Position numbers and translations under genes: made by a program. A DNA stretch of 11,450 nucleotides from CAZCAQ01 sp964563965 (GTDB lineage: Bacteria; Patescibacteriota; WWE3; UBA101185; UBA10185), in assembly GCA_964563965.1 (NCBI GenBank), contig CAZLZI010000035.1:1-11450 (forward strand). Direction: 5' to 3'. This document shows positions 1-7,921 of this stretch, in pieces (position 1 is the stretch's first letter; each line of letters begins with the position of its first letter). A model generated the notes under the pieces. It did no database searches. It was not told the origin of the DNA and saw nothing but the letters and a program-made list of their open reading frames with translations.

Positions 1-284
1 AATTTCTAACCTTGATTACAAATATTCTGTTTGGTGTCATGCTCACTGATATGGAGACATGCTATAAGCTAACCCCTGGTAAGTTTTTAAGAAGTATTAA
101 AATTGAATCAAATAGATTCAATTTCGAACCCGAAATAACAGCAAAAATTCTAAAGTCTAAGTTAAGAGTTATTGAAGTACCCATTAGTTATAGAGGGCGC
201 TCTCACTCAGAAGGTAAAAAGATAACTTGGAGAGATGGCGTTTCAGCAGTAACAGCATTATTGAAATATAGGTTTGTCAATTGA
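1..284 (+). CDS. Polyprenyl-phosphate hexosyltransferase, GT2 family (DPM1-like), C-terminal fragment
   Basis: The reading frame is open to the left window edge, so the gene starts upstream; the TTG at 12 is an internal codon. Seen: about 93 C-terminal residues holding the conserved tail of DPM1-like GT2 enzymes in order: LTDMETCYK, then an N-R-F-x-F-E-P-E-I-T-A-K block, then P-I-S-Y-x-G-R-S, and finally EGKKI-x-WRDG before a short hydrophobic end and R-F. Known of the family: these enzymes move mannose or glucose from GDP-Man or UDP-Glc to polyprenyl phosphate on the cytoplasmic face, making the lipid-linked donor that GT-C enzymes use on the far side. No extra membrane domain follows. The TGA stop overlaps the ATG of the next gene by one base, suggesting coupled translation. 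Sugar specificity cannot be read from this fragment. Family assignment is firm. Confidence 0.88.
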   Translation, partial: FLTLITNILFGVMLTDMETCYKLTPGKFLRSIKIESNRFNFEPEITAKILKSKLRVIEVPISYRGRSHSEGKKITWRDGVSAVTALLKYRFVN

Positions 285-2377
285 TGTTTAAAGAATTTTA
301 CACAAAACACTCAAATAAGATCTTTATATTGCTATTAGTTCTATTTAACGCATTAGTTTTTGCTATATGTGTGAAAATCAATATTTTTAGATACAACAAT
401 TTCGACTTTGGTAAATTCGATCTAGGGAATATGAGTCAAATGGCTTGGTATACATTAAATGGTAAATTTATGTATCTAACAGATTACTTTGGAACTAATT
501 TACCAAGGTGGGCAATGAGCCACGTCGATCCCATTCTAGTTATCTTTTTACCAATCTTTGCACTGTTTCCGCATTCTTTAACTTTAGTCTTTGGGCAGAT
601 TTTACTCGTATTATCAACATCACTAGTTATATATAAACTCGCTGCATTTATACTTAAATCTAATTTTGCTGCATTTTTGCTTGGTGTATCCTTCCTTTTT
701 TATCCAGCGGTTGGTTTTCTTCTTGCTTGGACAGGGTATCACGGTGTTACCGTTGTACTACCATTCTTTATTCTTGCATTTTATGTATTTGAGCGCATGC
801 ATTGGGAGCAAAATTTTTCAAAGCAAAGAAGGATAGTATTTTGGGTAATGATTGTTCTTACACTTATGGGGAAAGAACAGCTTTCTTTGTATATTCTAAT
901 GTATGGAGTATTCATAGCACTTGTCAGGAAGAATCTAAGATATGGTATGTATCTTATATCTCTTGGGCTTGTCTGGTTTGTAATATCTTTTATGGTGATA
1001 ATTCCTCATTATGCAAAATATCGAGTTGATGGTTTTATAGAGTTTTCGAAAGAACTATCTATTGACCAGAACTTACTTGAAGATGTGGGTAAAGAAAACT
1101 ACTTTTTAAGTAGATACTCTGAGTTTGGAGATACGTATTCAGCGATCGCACTTGGTATTGTTTTAAATCCTGCTAAAACAACTGAGGTATTTTTTGGAGG
1201 TGATAAATTAACAAACTTTCGAATGACTATGGAGCCGCTATTGTATGCTCCGCTTTTTGCTCCGTTCCATCTTCTTATCTCTGCGCCTGATTTTATGATT
1301 AACTACCTTACTACTGAGTCGGGTATAGGGACAGCTGAGGTTTATAATCACCGTGTATCGATGATTGTGCCGGTATTATTTATAGCTACAATTTATTTTA
1401 TTTCATACTTTTCACGCTATTTAAAAAGATTTTTCAATGTCAGAAAGAGTTACACAATCATAACAGTCTCTGCACTGTTGCTACTTTCAACAATAGGGTA
1501 CTCTAGGAAATACGAGAATCCGATATATCTGTGGTTTTTCCAATCAGTGCAAAGAAGGCTTGCTAATGCCACACAAGTATTTGCAATTGAAAACGAAGAA
1601 AAGTGGTTGAGATTGTACAAAGAGGCTTCTATTGGTGAACAGGTGAGGATACCTCATATGGATACAAAAGATCGTAATTGCGCAGCCAAAATTGTTGTTT
1701 CAATACCTGAAACAAAGTCAATTACCGGGCCTGATTATTTGGGTGCTCATTTAGCTTTACGTGAAACATACGCCATTTTTCCGGCACTGTATACAAAAGC
1801 AGATGTAGTTATTGCAGATATATTTTCACAAAAGGTATTTAAGATACTGGATATCGATCGAACACTTGTAAATGATTTAGTAGGAGATCTGATCAAAAAT
1901 CCCAACTACGAATTAACTAGTGCGTGTGGCAATCTCTTTGTATTCGAGAATGTAGGTCCTCATAACAAGACTCAACGCCTTCCAATCCAAGAATATTATA
2001 GATTTCAAGAAACTGTAGATTACCCTATTTCAATGGGGCTATCGGTAGTTGATTACGACTTTCCTAAGTTGTTAGTAGCTGGCAGCAATCACGATGCAAG
2101 GTTTGTATATACAAAAGAAGGAGATGATAGGCTAGATGATTACTTTGCGTTTGTTTCACTTGTAAATCTTGAAACAGATGAACTATATCAGGTTGCCAAT
2201 ATTCCTTCGTTTGGCCTAAGTAATTTAGCTGATTGGAGTGAGGGATTGTATTACGAGGAGCAAATCAACCTAGCAGTTCCAAAGTTTGTAGAACCTGGAA
2301 AATATCGTGCTTTTGTTGGAATTACAAATCAAATCAAAACACGTAGCGTCTTTTTGGGAGAGGTAGAGATAAAGTGA
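284..2377 (+). CDS. DUF2079-family multi-pass membrane protein with C-terminal beta-type domain
   Basis: Length is 697 aa from the ATG at 284, which overlaps the preceding TGA. A TTG codon lies directly before it, but the ATG is the likelier start; any ribosome site is weak (AGG at 270-272). Residues about 12-32 form the first membrane helix. The DUF2079 signature follows: F-D-L-G at 45-48, S-H-V-D-P at 79-83, G-Y-H-G at 151-154 and G-K-E at 196-198, with further helices to about residue 405. A soluble part around 475-530 keeps the family pattern of a hydrophobic strand, a downstream F-P and A-D-V-V-I-A-D. From about 580 to the end there is an extra strand-rich segment with a D-W-x-E-G element (W651) and P-G-K-Y-R at 671-675. 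DUF2079 proteins are related to GT-C glycosyltransferases but have no assigned reaction. Its place before a flippase and GT39 genes supports a role in sugar transfer outside the membrane. Family call good, function inferred. Confidence 0.8.
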   Translation: MFKEFYTKHSNKIFILLLVLFNALVFAICVKINIFRYNNFDFGKFDLGNMSQMAWYTLNGKFMYLTDYFGTNLPRWAMSHVDPILVIFLPIFALFPHSLTLVFGQILLVLSTSLVIYKLAAFILKSNFAAFLLGVSFLFYPAVGFLLAWTGYHGVTVVLPFFILAFYVFERMHWEQNFSKQRRIVFWVMIVLTLMGKEQLSLYILMYGVFIALVRKNLRYGMYLISLGLVWFVISFMVIIPHYAKYRVDGFIEFSKELSIDQNLLEDVGKENYFLSRYSEFGDTYSAIALGIVLNPAKTTEVFFGGDKLTNFRMTMEPLLYAPLFAPFHLLISAPDFMINYLTTESGIGTAEVYNHRVSMIVPVLFIATIYFISYFSRYLKRFFNVRKSYTIITVSALLLLSTIGYSRKYENPIYLWFFQSVQRRLANATQVFAIENEEKWLRLYKEASIGEQVRIPHMDTKDRNCAAKIVVSIPETKSITGPDYLGAHLALRETYAIFPALYTKADVVIADIFSQKVFKILDIDRTLVNDLVGDLIKNPNYELTSACGNLFVFENVGPHNKTQRLPIQEYYRFQETVDYPISMGLSVVDYDFPKLLVAGSNHDARFVYTKEGDDRLDDYFAFVSLVNLETDELYQVANIPSFGLSNLADWSEGLYYEEQINLAVPKFVEPGKYRAFVGITNQIKTRSVFLGEVEIK
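2356..2363 (+). promoter_or_regulatory. Shine-Dalgarno site for the GTG-started flippase
   Basis: The purine-rich GGGAGAGG lies 10 nt before the GTG at 2374, inside the end of the DUF2079 gene. It is the main reason for accepting GTG as the start, since no nearby ATG is better placed. Confidence 0.6.
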
Positions 2378-3873
2378 AAGAATTAGGCAGATGGCAAACA
2401 ATTAGCTTTCTGTCTCGCGTAGTCTCACAAATTATAGGCATGGTCTCTAGTGTCATTATTCCAACCATACTTACTGTAGGTGAGTTTGGTGTAATTAGCC
2501 TTGCAAATTCTATTGGTAAAACGTTTGGTGTAACTCAAAATTTGGGACTGGCTTCAGGTAGTACTAGAGAGATGTCTAAGAGTACCAATACAAACACTGA
2601 TTTAAGTAAGATACTCTTTACCTCTATTCTTATAAAGTATTTGATAAGCTTTCCAATGGCCTTTGGTTTGTTTCTTTTTGCAGAGAAGTTAGCGATAGGA
2701 AAATACTCTGCTCCGGAAGCAGTTCTACCGTTAAAAATATTTGCAGTTATTTTGGTTGTGCAAAATATTCAGAGTTTGTTTAATTCTTTAATCCAAGCTA
2801 TGCAAAGATTTAAACTACTGTTCACATATCAGATAGTCGTTGCCGTACTAAATGTTTGTATTTTTATACCTATGGTTTATTTGTACCGCGCAAATGGCTA
2901 TTTTTATGCTTCTCTCTTATTTAACACGCTGGCTTCAATCATATTAGGTATACTAGCGCTGTGGCCGTTAAGACGAAGCTTTGCGCTTCCATCACTTAGT
3001 GAATTTAAATCTATTTCAAAAGCAGTGTTTGTAATTAGCCTTGGGGTATACGCTGTAAAGATAATCTTTACATTCTGGGAAGGCATAGGCCCTCTTGTTT
3101 TAGGTTTGCATTTAGACACTGCGCAGATAGGTTACTTTAGCCTGGCTCTTCTATATTGCGCAAAACTTATGACGGTTTCTGATTCAGTGACTGATGTTAA
3201 TCTATCAGTTTTTTCCAAGCAGTTTTCGCTTGATAGCGTTGAGTTTAAGAGATTGTTTATTCCAAATTATAATAAGCTGTTTGTTATTGTAAGCTTCATT
3301 GCCATGGGAGCGCTTTTTTGGAAATTTGAGATTATTACTTTGCTGTTTCAAGACAAGTATCTATTTTCGATCGATCTGATAGTACCAATTATGTTTGGTT
3401 TTGTACTGTATTCATTTGTAAACATATTCAAATCAAGTATCTTTGTGCCTGCAAAGATGATGATGGAATTAATAATCAGCTACGCCTCCTTGTTGATAGG
3501 AACAGCACTAGCGTATTTTGTTATCTTCAAGTTTATACTACTCGATAGGCCACTTTTAGCAATGGCGACCTCTCTATTTATCGGGGCTCTTACTTGTTTT
3601 ATGTTTATGACCTACTTTGGGTATAAAAAACTTTCTTTACGCTTTTTCACATTAGGTCACCTACTTCTGATCCTACTTATCTTTGTATGTTCTCAAACCG
3701 GCAAGCTGTTTGATTCTTATGTTATGCAAGTTTCAATAACTTGGTATCTTTTATTAGCAAAGCTTTTAGTCTTTGCCATTTACACATCTGTGTTTATATA
3801 TACTGTTAATGCATTAAAATTTATATCTTTTTCAGAGATTAAAGGTTTGCTGCAGACAAAGCACAAAGCATGA
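2374..3873 (+). CDS. Wzx/MATE-like polysaccharide flippase (first of two)
   Basis: A 499-aa, highly hydrophobic protein with many predicted membrane helices (about 12-14), the usual size for Wzx-type members of the MOP exporter superfamily. The N-terminus is typical: a short basic lead, then a long helix and the pattern T-V-G-E-F-G-V-I-S-L near residues 32-41, followed by the second helix. Known of the family: these proteins flip polyprenyl-linked sugars from the cytoplasmic to the outer face. The start is GTG, sharing GTGA with the preceding stop (4-nt overlap) and preceded by a good ribosome site. The stop TGA overlaps the ATG of the next gene (ATGA). It shows no obvious close similarity to the second flippase at 9531, so the two probably handle different substrates or are old duplicates. 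Substrate unknown. Confidence 0.85.
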   Translation: MKELGRWQTISFLSRVVSQIIGMVSSVIIPTILTVGEFGVISLANSIGKTFGVTQNLGLASGSTREMSKSTNTNTDLSKILFTSILIKYLISFPMAFGLFLFAEKLAIGKYSAPEAVLPLKIFAVILVVQNIQSLFNSLIQAMQRFKLLFTYQIVVAVLNVCIFIPMVYLYRANGYFYASLLFNTLASIILGILALWPLRRSFALPSLSEFKSISKAVFVISLGVYAVKIIFTFWEGIGPLVLGLHLDTAQIGYFSLALLYCAKLMTVSDSVTDVNLSVFSKQFSLDSVEFKRLFIPNYNKLFVIVSFIAMGALFWKFEIITLLFQDKYLFSIDLIVPIMFGFVLYSFVNIFKSSIFVPAKMMMELIISYASLLIGTALAYFVIFKFILLDRPLLAMATSLFIGALTCFMFMTYFGYKKLSLRFFTLGHLLLILLIFVCSQTGKLFDSYVMQVSITWYLLLAKLLVFAIYTSVFIYTVNALKFISFSEIKGLLQTKHKA

Positions 3874-4787
3874 AAAAATTACTTCTCAAACTTATTATAA
3901 GTTCTGGTTTTCTAGTTCTTGTTTTAAGACAGGTAGATATTGATTCTACTGCTAGACTTTTAAGGCAAGCTAACCCTGTTTACTTCCTCCTCATGGCAAT
4001 CCTGATTATTATCAACTACGTCATTAGTACACTAAGATGGCGTGAGTTATACCAAGGTGCAAATAAACCTAGCCTTACATATTTTCTAAAGCTCTATTTC
4101 AAGGGATCTTTTTTTAATAATTTTTTACCTACAAGTATTGGAGGAGATTCTTACAAGGTATTTAAACTTGGTAAGAAAACAAATGATACTGTAAGTGCTT
4201 TCACCTCTACTTTCATGGATAGATTTACAGGCTTTGTTCTTCTCGTACTCATTTCATATGTCGGTATAGTTTTTACTTGGCAAGACTGGCTAACTTTAAT
4301 TACGGGTATTGTAGGGAACAGCAGCTTAGCTTATTTAATCATGTTTCTAGGCTTAATTGGATTTTGGGTTGCAACCTTAATATTCTTTGCTTCTTTAAAA
4401 CTTTTTGCCCCAAAAGTGGCGGTAGTCCAGAAGTTGTACAACGCTCTTAAGACCTATAAAACGTCCAGAAATTTACTAACTTCAGCTTTAGCTACCTCAT
4501 TTCCAGTGCAAATGTGTGCAGTACTTACTCAGTACTATGCATTTTTAGCTGTTGGTGCTGATCCAAGCTTTCTGTATGCATTAGCTGTTATACCGATAAT
4601 CACATTAGCTGGATTTTTTATTCCATCTATCAACGGAGTAGGGGTTCAAGATTTTTTGTATATGAACTTGTTTGCACTTGTAGGGGTGTCAAATCCGCTA
4701 TCTCTTAGCGCATCTCTTGTGTACCACTTTTTTAGATTAATAGTAAGTCTGATCGGAGGGGTGTTTTATGCGCTGGATAAAGAATAA
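3870..4787 (+). CDS. UPF0104 / lysylphosphatidylglycerol synthase TM-like membrane protein
   Basis: A 305-aa multi-pass protein of normal length for stand-alone members of PF03706. Seen: L-R-W-R-E-L at 55-60; F-F-N-N-F-L-P-T-S-I-G-G-D at 81-93, matching the family's F-x-N-x-x-P-x-x-x-G-G-D block; M-D-R-x-x-G at 116-121; and P-S-I-N-G-V-G-V-Q-D at 252-261 in the late helix region, where the family usually ends in R-E rather than Q-D. Known: the same fold forms the flippase half of MprF and the membrane part of haloarchaeal AglD, a GT2 fusion that handles dolichol-phosphate sugars. There is no aminoacyl-transfer domain here, so it is not a lysyl-PG synthase. Inference: it helps move or present polyprenyl-phosphate sugars made by the upstream GT2 enzyme. 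No clear ribosome site precedes the ATG; the ATGA overlap suggests coupling. Confidence 0.82.
   Translation: MKKLLLKLIISSGFLVLVLRQVDIDSTARLLRQANPVYFLLMAILIIINYVISTLRWRELYQGANKPSLTYFLKLYFKGSFFNNFLPTSIGGDSYKVFKLGKKTNDTVSAFTSTFMDRFTGFVLLVLISYVGIVFTWQDWLTLITGIVGNSSLAYLIMFLGLIGFWVATLIFFASLKLFAPKVAVVQKLYNALKTYKTSRNLLTSALATSFPVQMCAVLTQYYAFLAVGADPSFLYALAVIPIITLAGFFIPSINGVGVQDFLYMNLFALVGVSNPLSLSASLVYHFFRLIVSLIGGVFYALDKE
4755..4761 (+). promoter_or_regulatory. Shine-Dalgarno site for the first GT39 gene
   Basis: GGAGGGG sits 6 nt before the ATG at 4768, within the 3' end of the UPF0104 gene. It is the strongest ribosome site in the window and fixes the start despite a 20-nt overlap with the upstream gene. 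Confidence 0.75.
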
Positions 4788-6426
4788 GTACTTTCTGCTA
4801 AGTCTTGTATTTGTTGCAGTCTATTTAATTCTCCATATTCCGTATCTTGGGGTGAATGAACTTAACCCTGACGCAGTTAACTGGCATAAAAGGTCAGAGC
4901 AGTTCGTGTTAGGACTTAAAAGCGGGGATCTAAGCTTAACTTACCAGCATTATCATCCCGGTGTGACTTTAATGTGGATTGTAGGTGTTCCTGTTGAGAT
5001 TGTGAAACAATTTACTTCTGTAGGTACTGTGTATACAGCTGACACTTACGTGCTGTTTCACACAGTAGCAAAGCTTTCGCTTATTAGTGTTAACCTGATA
5101 CTCGCACTGCTTACAATCTTTTTCTTAATTAAGATAACCGGCTTTAACAAAGCATTCTTAGTCGTCTTCTTTTTGAATACTGAACCTTTCTTTCTTGGGA
5201 ATGCAAAAGTGCTGCATATGGATATTCTTTTTACCTCACTAGTCATGCTCGCATTAATTACTGGCTATCTCATGGTTACAATTAAAGATAGGAAGTACCT
5301 TATACTTAGCGGGCTGTTCAGCGCACTTACAGTGCTTACACGGAGTGTTGGAGTTGGTGTTGTACTGTTTAACTCGACTTTATTGCTTTACACCTTGCTT
5401 GTTACGAAGGTTGACCTACGCGCAATTCTAAAGACTTACTCAACCTATATTTTAGCTTTTGCTTTTGTCTTTGTGATTCTTTTCCCCGCTTTGTGGGTCT
5501 CTCCTATAGATGTGTTAGATAAAATGTTTACCAGAAGCTTTGAGATCGGTGTGGAGGAGGGGCATCCGCAAATCTATTTTGGTGAGGAGACTGAAAACCC
5601 CGGTATACTTTTTTATCCAATTACACTTCTCATGAAAATATCGCCCTTTATTTTAACAGGAGTGTTTTTCTACCTGTTGTTTGAGTTTGTACTACAGATT
5701 AGAGAGCGTACCCAGATAAAAAATAAAGTGTTAGAACTAATCACCACAAAGTATATTAGTTTTGCAGTTGTTATGACTGTATTCTTTTTAGGGTATTTTG
5801 GTGTCTACACATTGTCATCAAAGAAGCTAGATAGATATATGTTGCCGCTCTTTTTCCCCCTAAGCTTTTTTGCAGTATATGGCTATTCAAAGATAGTAAG
5901 CCTAAAACCAAACTTAGGAGCGCTTTACACTATTTCGCTTCTGTTTTTAGCGTCTGTCTTTGTACCAATATTGTCACTTTACCCATACGAATTTTTATAT
6001 TACTCGCCTTTGTTTAAGACTTCTAAAATTGCAAACAGTGTTATTGGAGTCAAGAACTTTGGTATAGCACACCCAAGTGTTGCTGATCTTTTAATTACAA
6101 AATACTCTTGTTTAAACAAAGACACTAATTTCCCAGCAAACTTTAAAGTGGTTTCTTATAGAAAATATGAGTGTCCTAAAACTGCAGGTAAAGTAAACGC
6201 TGGAATCTATGTTTCGAAAAACTTACTTGAACTATATGGTAATCAGAATACAAAGAATACTAGATACGATGGACCGGAGTCTTATGATGTGTACGTTAGA
6301 TCGATCAATGATAATTACCCGAAGAAAATAAAAACCAAGGGTTTAAATTTTGAGCTTGATTCATCCGTCTATATAAGTGATGTCGAGCTTTGGAGATTCT
6401 ATGTTAAGACTTCTGAAAAACAATAA
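4768..6426 (+). CDS. GT39/ArnT-like membrane glycosyltransferase (paralogue A)
   Basis: A 552-aa GT-C protein. After helix 1 (about 8-28) the first outer loop carries N-P-D at 33-35, the presumed catalytic Asp35; relatives often have D-E, here D-A. H-P-G-V-T-L-M-W follows at 63-70. A second acidic site is H-M-D at 150-152. Further on are G-V-E-E-G-H at 261-266, N-P-G-I-L-F-Y-P, and S-S-K-K-L-D-R-Y-M-L-P at 350-360. The last 120 residues or so form a soluble outer tail with two cysteines (448 and 469) that could pair. Known: GT39/PMT-type enzymes transfer sugar from polyprenyl-phosphate donors on the outer face. It overlaps the upstream gene by 20 nt and has a strong ribosome site. It shares all of these blocks with the gene at 7908. 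Acceptor and sugar are unknown. Confidence 0.87.
   Translation: MRWIKNKYFLLSLVFVAVYLILHIPYLGVNELNPDAVNWHKRSEQFVLGLKSGDLSLTYQHYHPGVTLMWIVGVPVEIVKQFTSVGTVYTADTYVLFHTVAKLSLISVNLILALLTIFFLIKITGFNKAFLVVFFLNTEPFFLGNAKVLHMDILFTSLVMLALITGYLMVTIKDRKYLILSGLFSALTVLTRSVGVGVVLFNSTLLLYTLLVTKVDLRAILKTYSTYILAFAFVFVILFPALWVSPIDVLDKMFTRSFEIGVEEGHPQIYFGEETENPGILFYPITLLMKISPFILTGVFFYLLFEFVLQIRERTQIKNKVLELITTKYISFAVVMTVFFLGYFGVYTLSSKKLDRYMLPLFFPLSFFAVYGYSKIVSLKPNLGALYTISLLFLASVFVPILSLYPYEFLYYSPLFKTSKIANSVIGVKNFGIAHPSVADLLITKYSCLNKDTNFPANFKVVSYRKYECPKTAGKVNAGIYVSKNLLELYGNQNTKNTRYDGPESYDVYVRSINDNYPKKIKTKGLNFELDSSVYISDVELWRFYVKTSEKQ
6391..6396 (+). promoter_or_regulatory. Shine-Dalgarno site deciding the start of the second GT39 gene
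   Basis: TGGAGA, with GGAG at 6392-6395, lies 5 nt before the ATG at 6401. The in-frame GTG at 6377 and ATG at 6380 lack such a site, so 6401 is preferred. Confidence 0.6.
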
Positions 6427-7921
6427 AGAGTTAAGTATCATAGTACTAAGTGCATTTCTCTTGCGAGTAATAGGTTTCTGGCATGGTTTTCCCATCATTT
6501 TTAATGTTGATGAGCCTGCTTTAGTAAGATCTGCACTTGGAATTAGATTTACTCCAAATCCCCATCATTTTGACTGGCCGCACCTGCACTTTTATTTAAA
6601 TGCTGTGTTATATAGTGTCTATATAAAGTTTAGGGGGATAGCACTCGGCTTTCCGTTCTTACAAGAGACAGTTCTCTGGAGAGATCCCGTAATCTTTTAT
6701 CTTATTTCAAGAATATTTAATGCAGTTCTGGGAGCACTAACACTTATTCCAATTTATTTCACAGCTAAAAGTATCTATAACAAACGAGCAGGTATTCTGG
6801 CTTCTTTGCTATTTACTGTGTTTGTACTTCATGTTCGCGCATCTCACTTTGCTTTAATTGATGTGCCTACTACTTTTTGGTTAACTTTTTCAGTATTATT
6901 TGCAAGCAAAGCATTGGCAGCCCCAAGTTACAGAAATTACCTTCTTTCCGGCTTGTTTGCAGGTTTTGCTATGTCGACAAAGTATAACGGCTTGTTTGCA
7001 AGTCTTTCTTTGGCAGTTACCCATCTCATATTACTCATGAGAGATAGAAAACTTCTGACTACTAGTGAGTTTTATTTAAAACCGATGCTTGCGTTCTTAG
7101 TATGTGTAGGTGGCTTTCTTTTGGGCACACCGTACGCTTTATTCGATTACGCAACATTTGCACGTACTGATAGTCCGGTAGGGGCTTTATGGCAATTTAC
7201 TAATGTTGGCAATGCTTCTTTTATCGAGCACATGCTTAATTTCTTTATCTACTCACCGTTTACTTTGATTAGAGACTTAGGTTATACGCCATTCATACTA
7301 TTTTTATGCTTTATTGCTTACAGCTTATTTCATATCTTGCGTAGCAGAGGTAGAGAACAGAACCATACTCATCTAGAAAGATTATTATTTATAGCTCTTC
7401 CTGCTTTACTAATTATTTATAATGTTTCGGGTTACGATAAAACTAGATCACATTACTTTATGCCTTCCTACACTTTTATTGCGTTAGGAGGGGGAGTATT
7501 CCTTTCTTCGATTACTAGAACTAAAAGACATATGCAGTTAGCAATGTTGTCCCTTGTCATACCTTTGACTCTATCTCTCTACCAAGTTTTTATTCTTTCA
7601 ATAAAAGATACAAGGATAATTGCCTATGACTATTTAGAAAGAGCCAAACCATCAACTTTAATTTATAAAGGTGAGGAGTTTAAAGAAGCTGCCGTTAGAT
7701 TTAAATCTACAGCCAAGGTTGTAAAGCTTAGAAATGTTTCGGATATAAACCTTTATAACACTGGGCATTTTGTATTAATAAATCCTGTTAGAGCTAATCC
7801 TTTAAACGATGTGCCGTACAGTGTACCATTCCCTAAAGTGATGACTATAGATAATAAATTTAGAAATGGACCGCAAATCGACATATATGTCCTAAGCCCA
7901 ATATTGTATGAAGCGAATTAA
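6401..7921 (+). CDS. GT39/PMT_2-like membrane glycosyltransferase (distinct subtype)
   Basis: A 506-aa GT-C protein counted from the ATG at 6401; in-frame starts at 6377 and 6380 would add 8 or 7 residues but lack a ribosome site. Helix 1 (about 11-30) is followed by N-V-D-E at 35-38, the classic acidic pair of PMT-like enzymes in the first outer loop, then a histidine-rich stretch ending P-H-L-H-F-Y. The second acidic site is H149 with D154, in S-H-F-A-L-I-D-V-P. A later R-S-H-Y-F-M-P takes the place of the usual R-Y-x-x-P. The tail of roughly 100 residues is soluble. It lacks the H-P-G-V and S-S-K-K-L-D-R blocks that its two neighbours share, so it is a separate GT39 lineage placed between them. 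It overlaps the previous gene by 26 nt. It probably uses a polyprenyl-phosphate sugar outside the cell; the substrate is unknown. Confidence 0.85.
   Translation: MLRLLKNNKELSIIVLSAFLLRVIGFWHGFPIIFNVDEPALVRSALGIRFTPNPHHFDWPHLHFYLNAVLYSVYIKFRGIALGFPFLQETVLWRDPVIFYLISRIFNAVLGALTLIPIYFTAKSIYNKRAGILASLLFTVFVLHVRASHFALIDVPTTFWLTFSVLFASKALAAPSYRNYLLSGLFAGFAMSTKYNGLFASLSLAVTHLILLMRDRKLLTTSEFYLKPMLAFLVCVGGFLLGTPYALFDYATFARTDSPVGALWQFTNVGNASFIEHMLNFFIYSPFTLIRDLGYTPFILFLCFIAYSLFHILRSRGREQNHTHLERLLFIALPALLIIYNVSGYDKTRSHYFMPSYTFIALGGGVFLSSITRTKRHMQLAMLSLVIPLTLSLYQVFILSIKDTRIIAYDYLERAKPSTLIYKGEEFKEAAVRFKSTAKVVKLRNVSDINLYNTGHFVLINPVRANPLNDVPYSVPFPKVMTIDNKFRNGPQIDIYVLSPILYEAN

Noticed and set aside
802..1029. 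Open frame of 75 codons on the + strand
   Set aside because: It lies wholly inside the DUF2079 gene in another frame, has no ribosome site and no recognisable protein pattern.
1142..1149. GCGATCGC, the cyanobacterial HIP1 octamer
   Set aside because: A single copy was noticed, in coding sequence; HIP1 genomes carry it about once per kilobase or so. Taken as chance.
2904..3119. Open frame of 71 codons on the - strand
   Set aside because: It is antisense to the first flippase gene, whose own frame is clearly the coding one; no family pattern is seen.
5058..5246. Open frame of 62 codons on the - strand
   Set aside because: It is antisense to GT39 paralogue A and reads as a low-complexity, basic shadow.
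6377..6400. Upstream starts GTG 6377 and ATG 6380 for the second GT39 gene
   Set aside because: They would add 8 or 7 polar residues and have no ribosome site, whereas the ATG at 6401 has TGGAGA at proper spacing and begins with the basic lead of a first helix.
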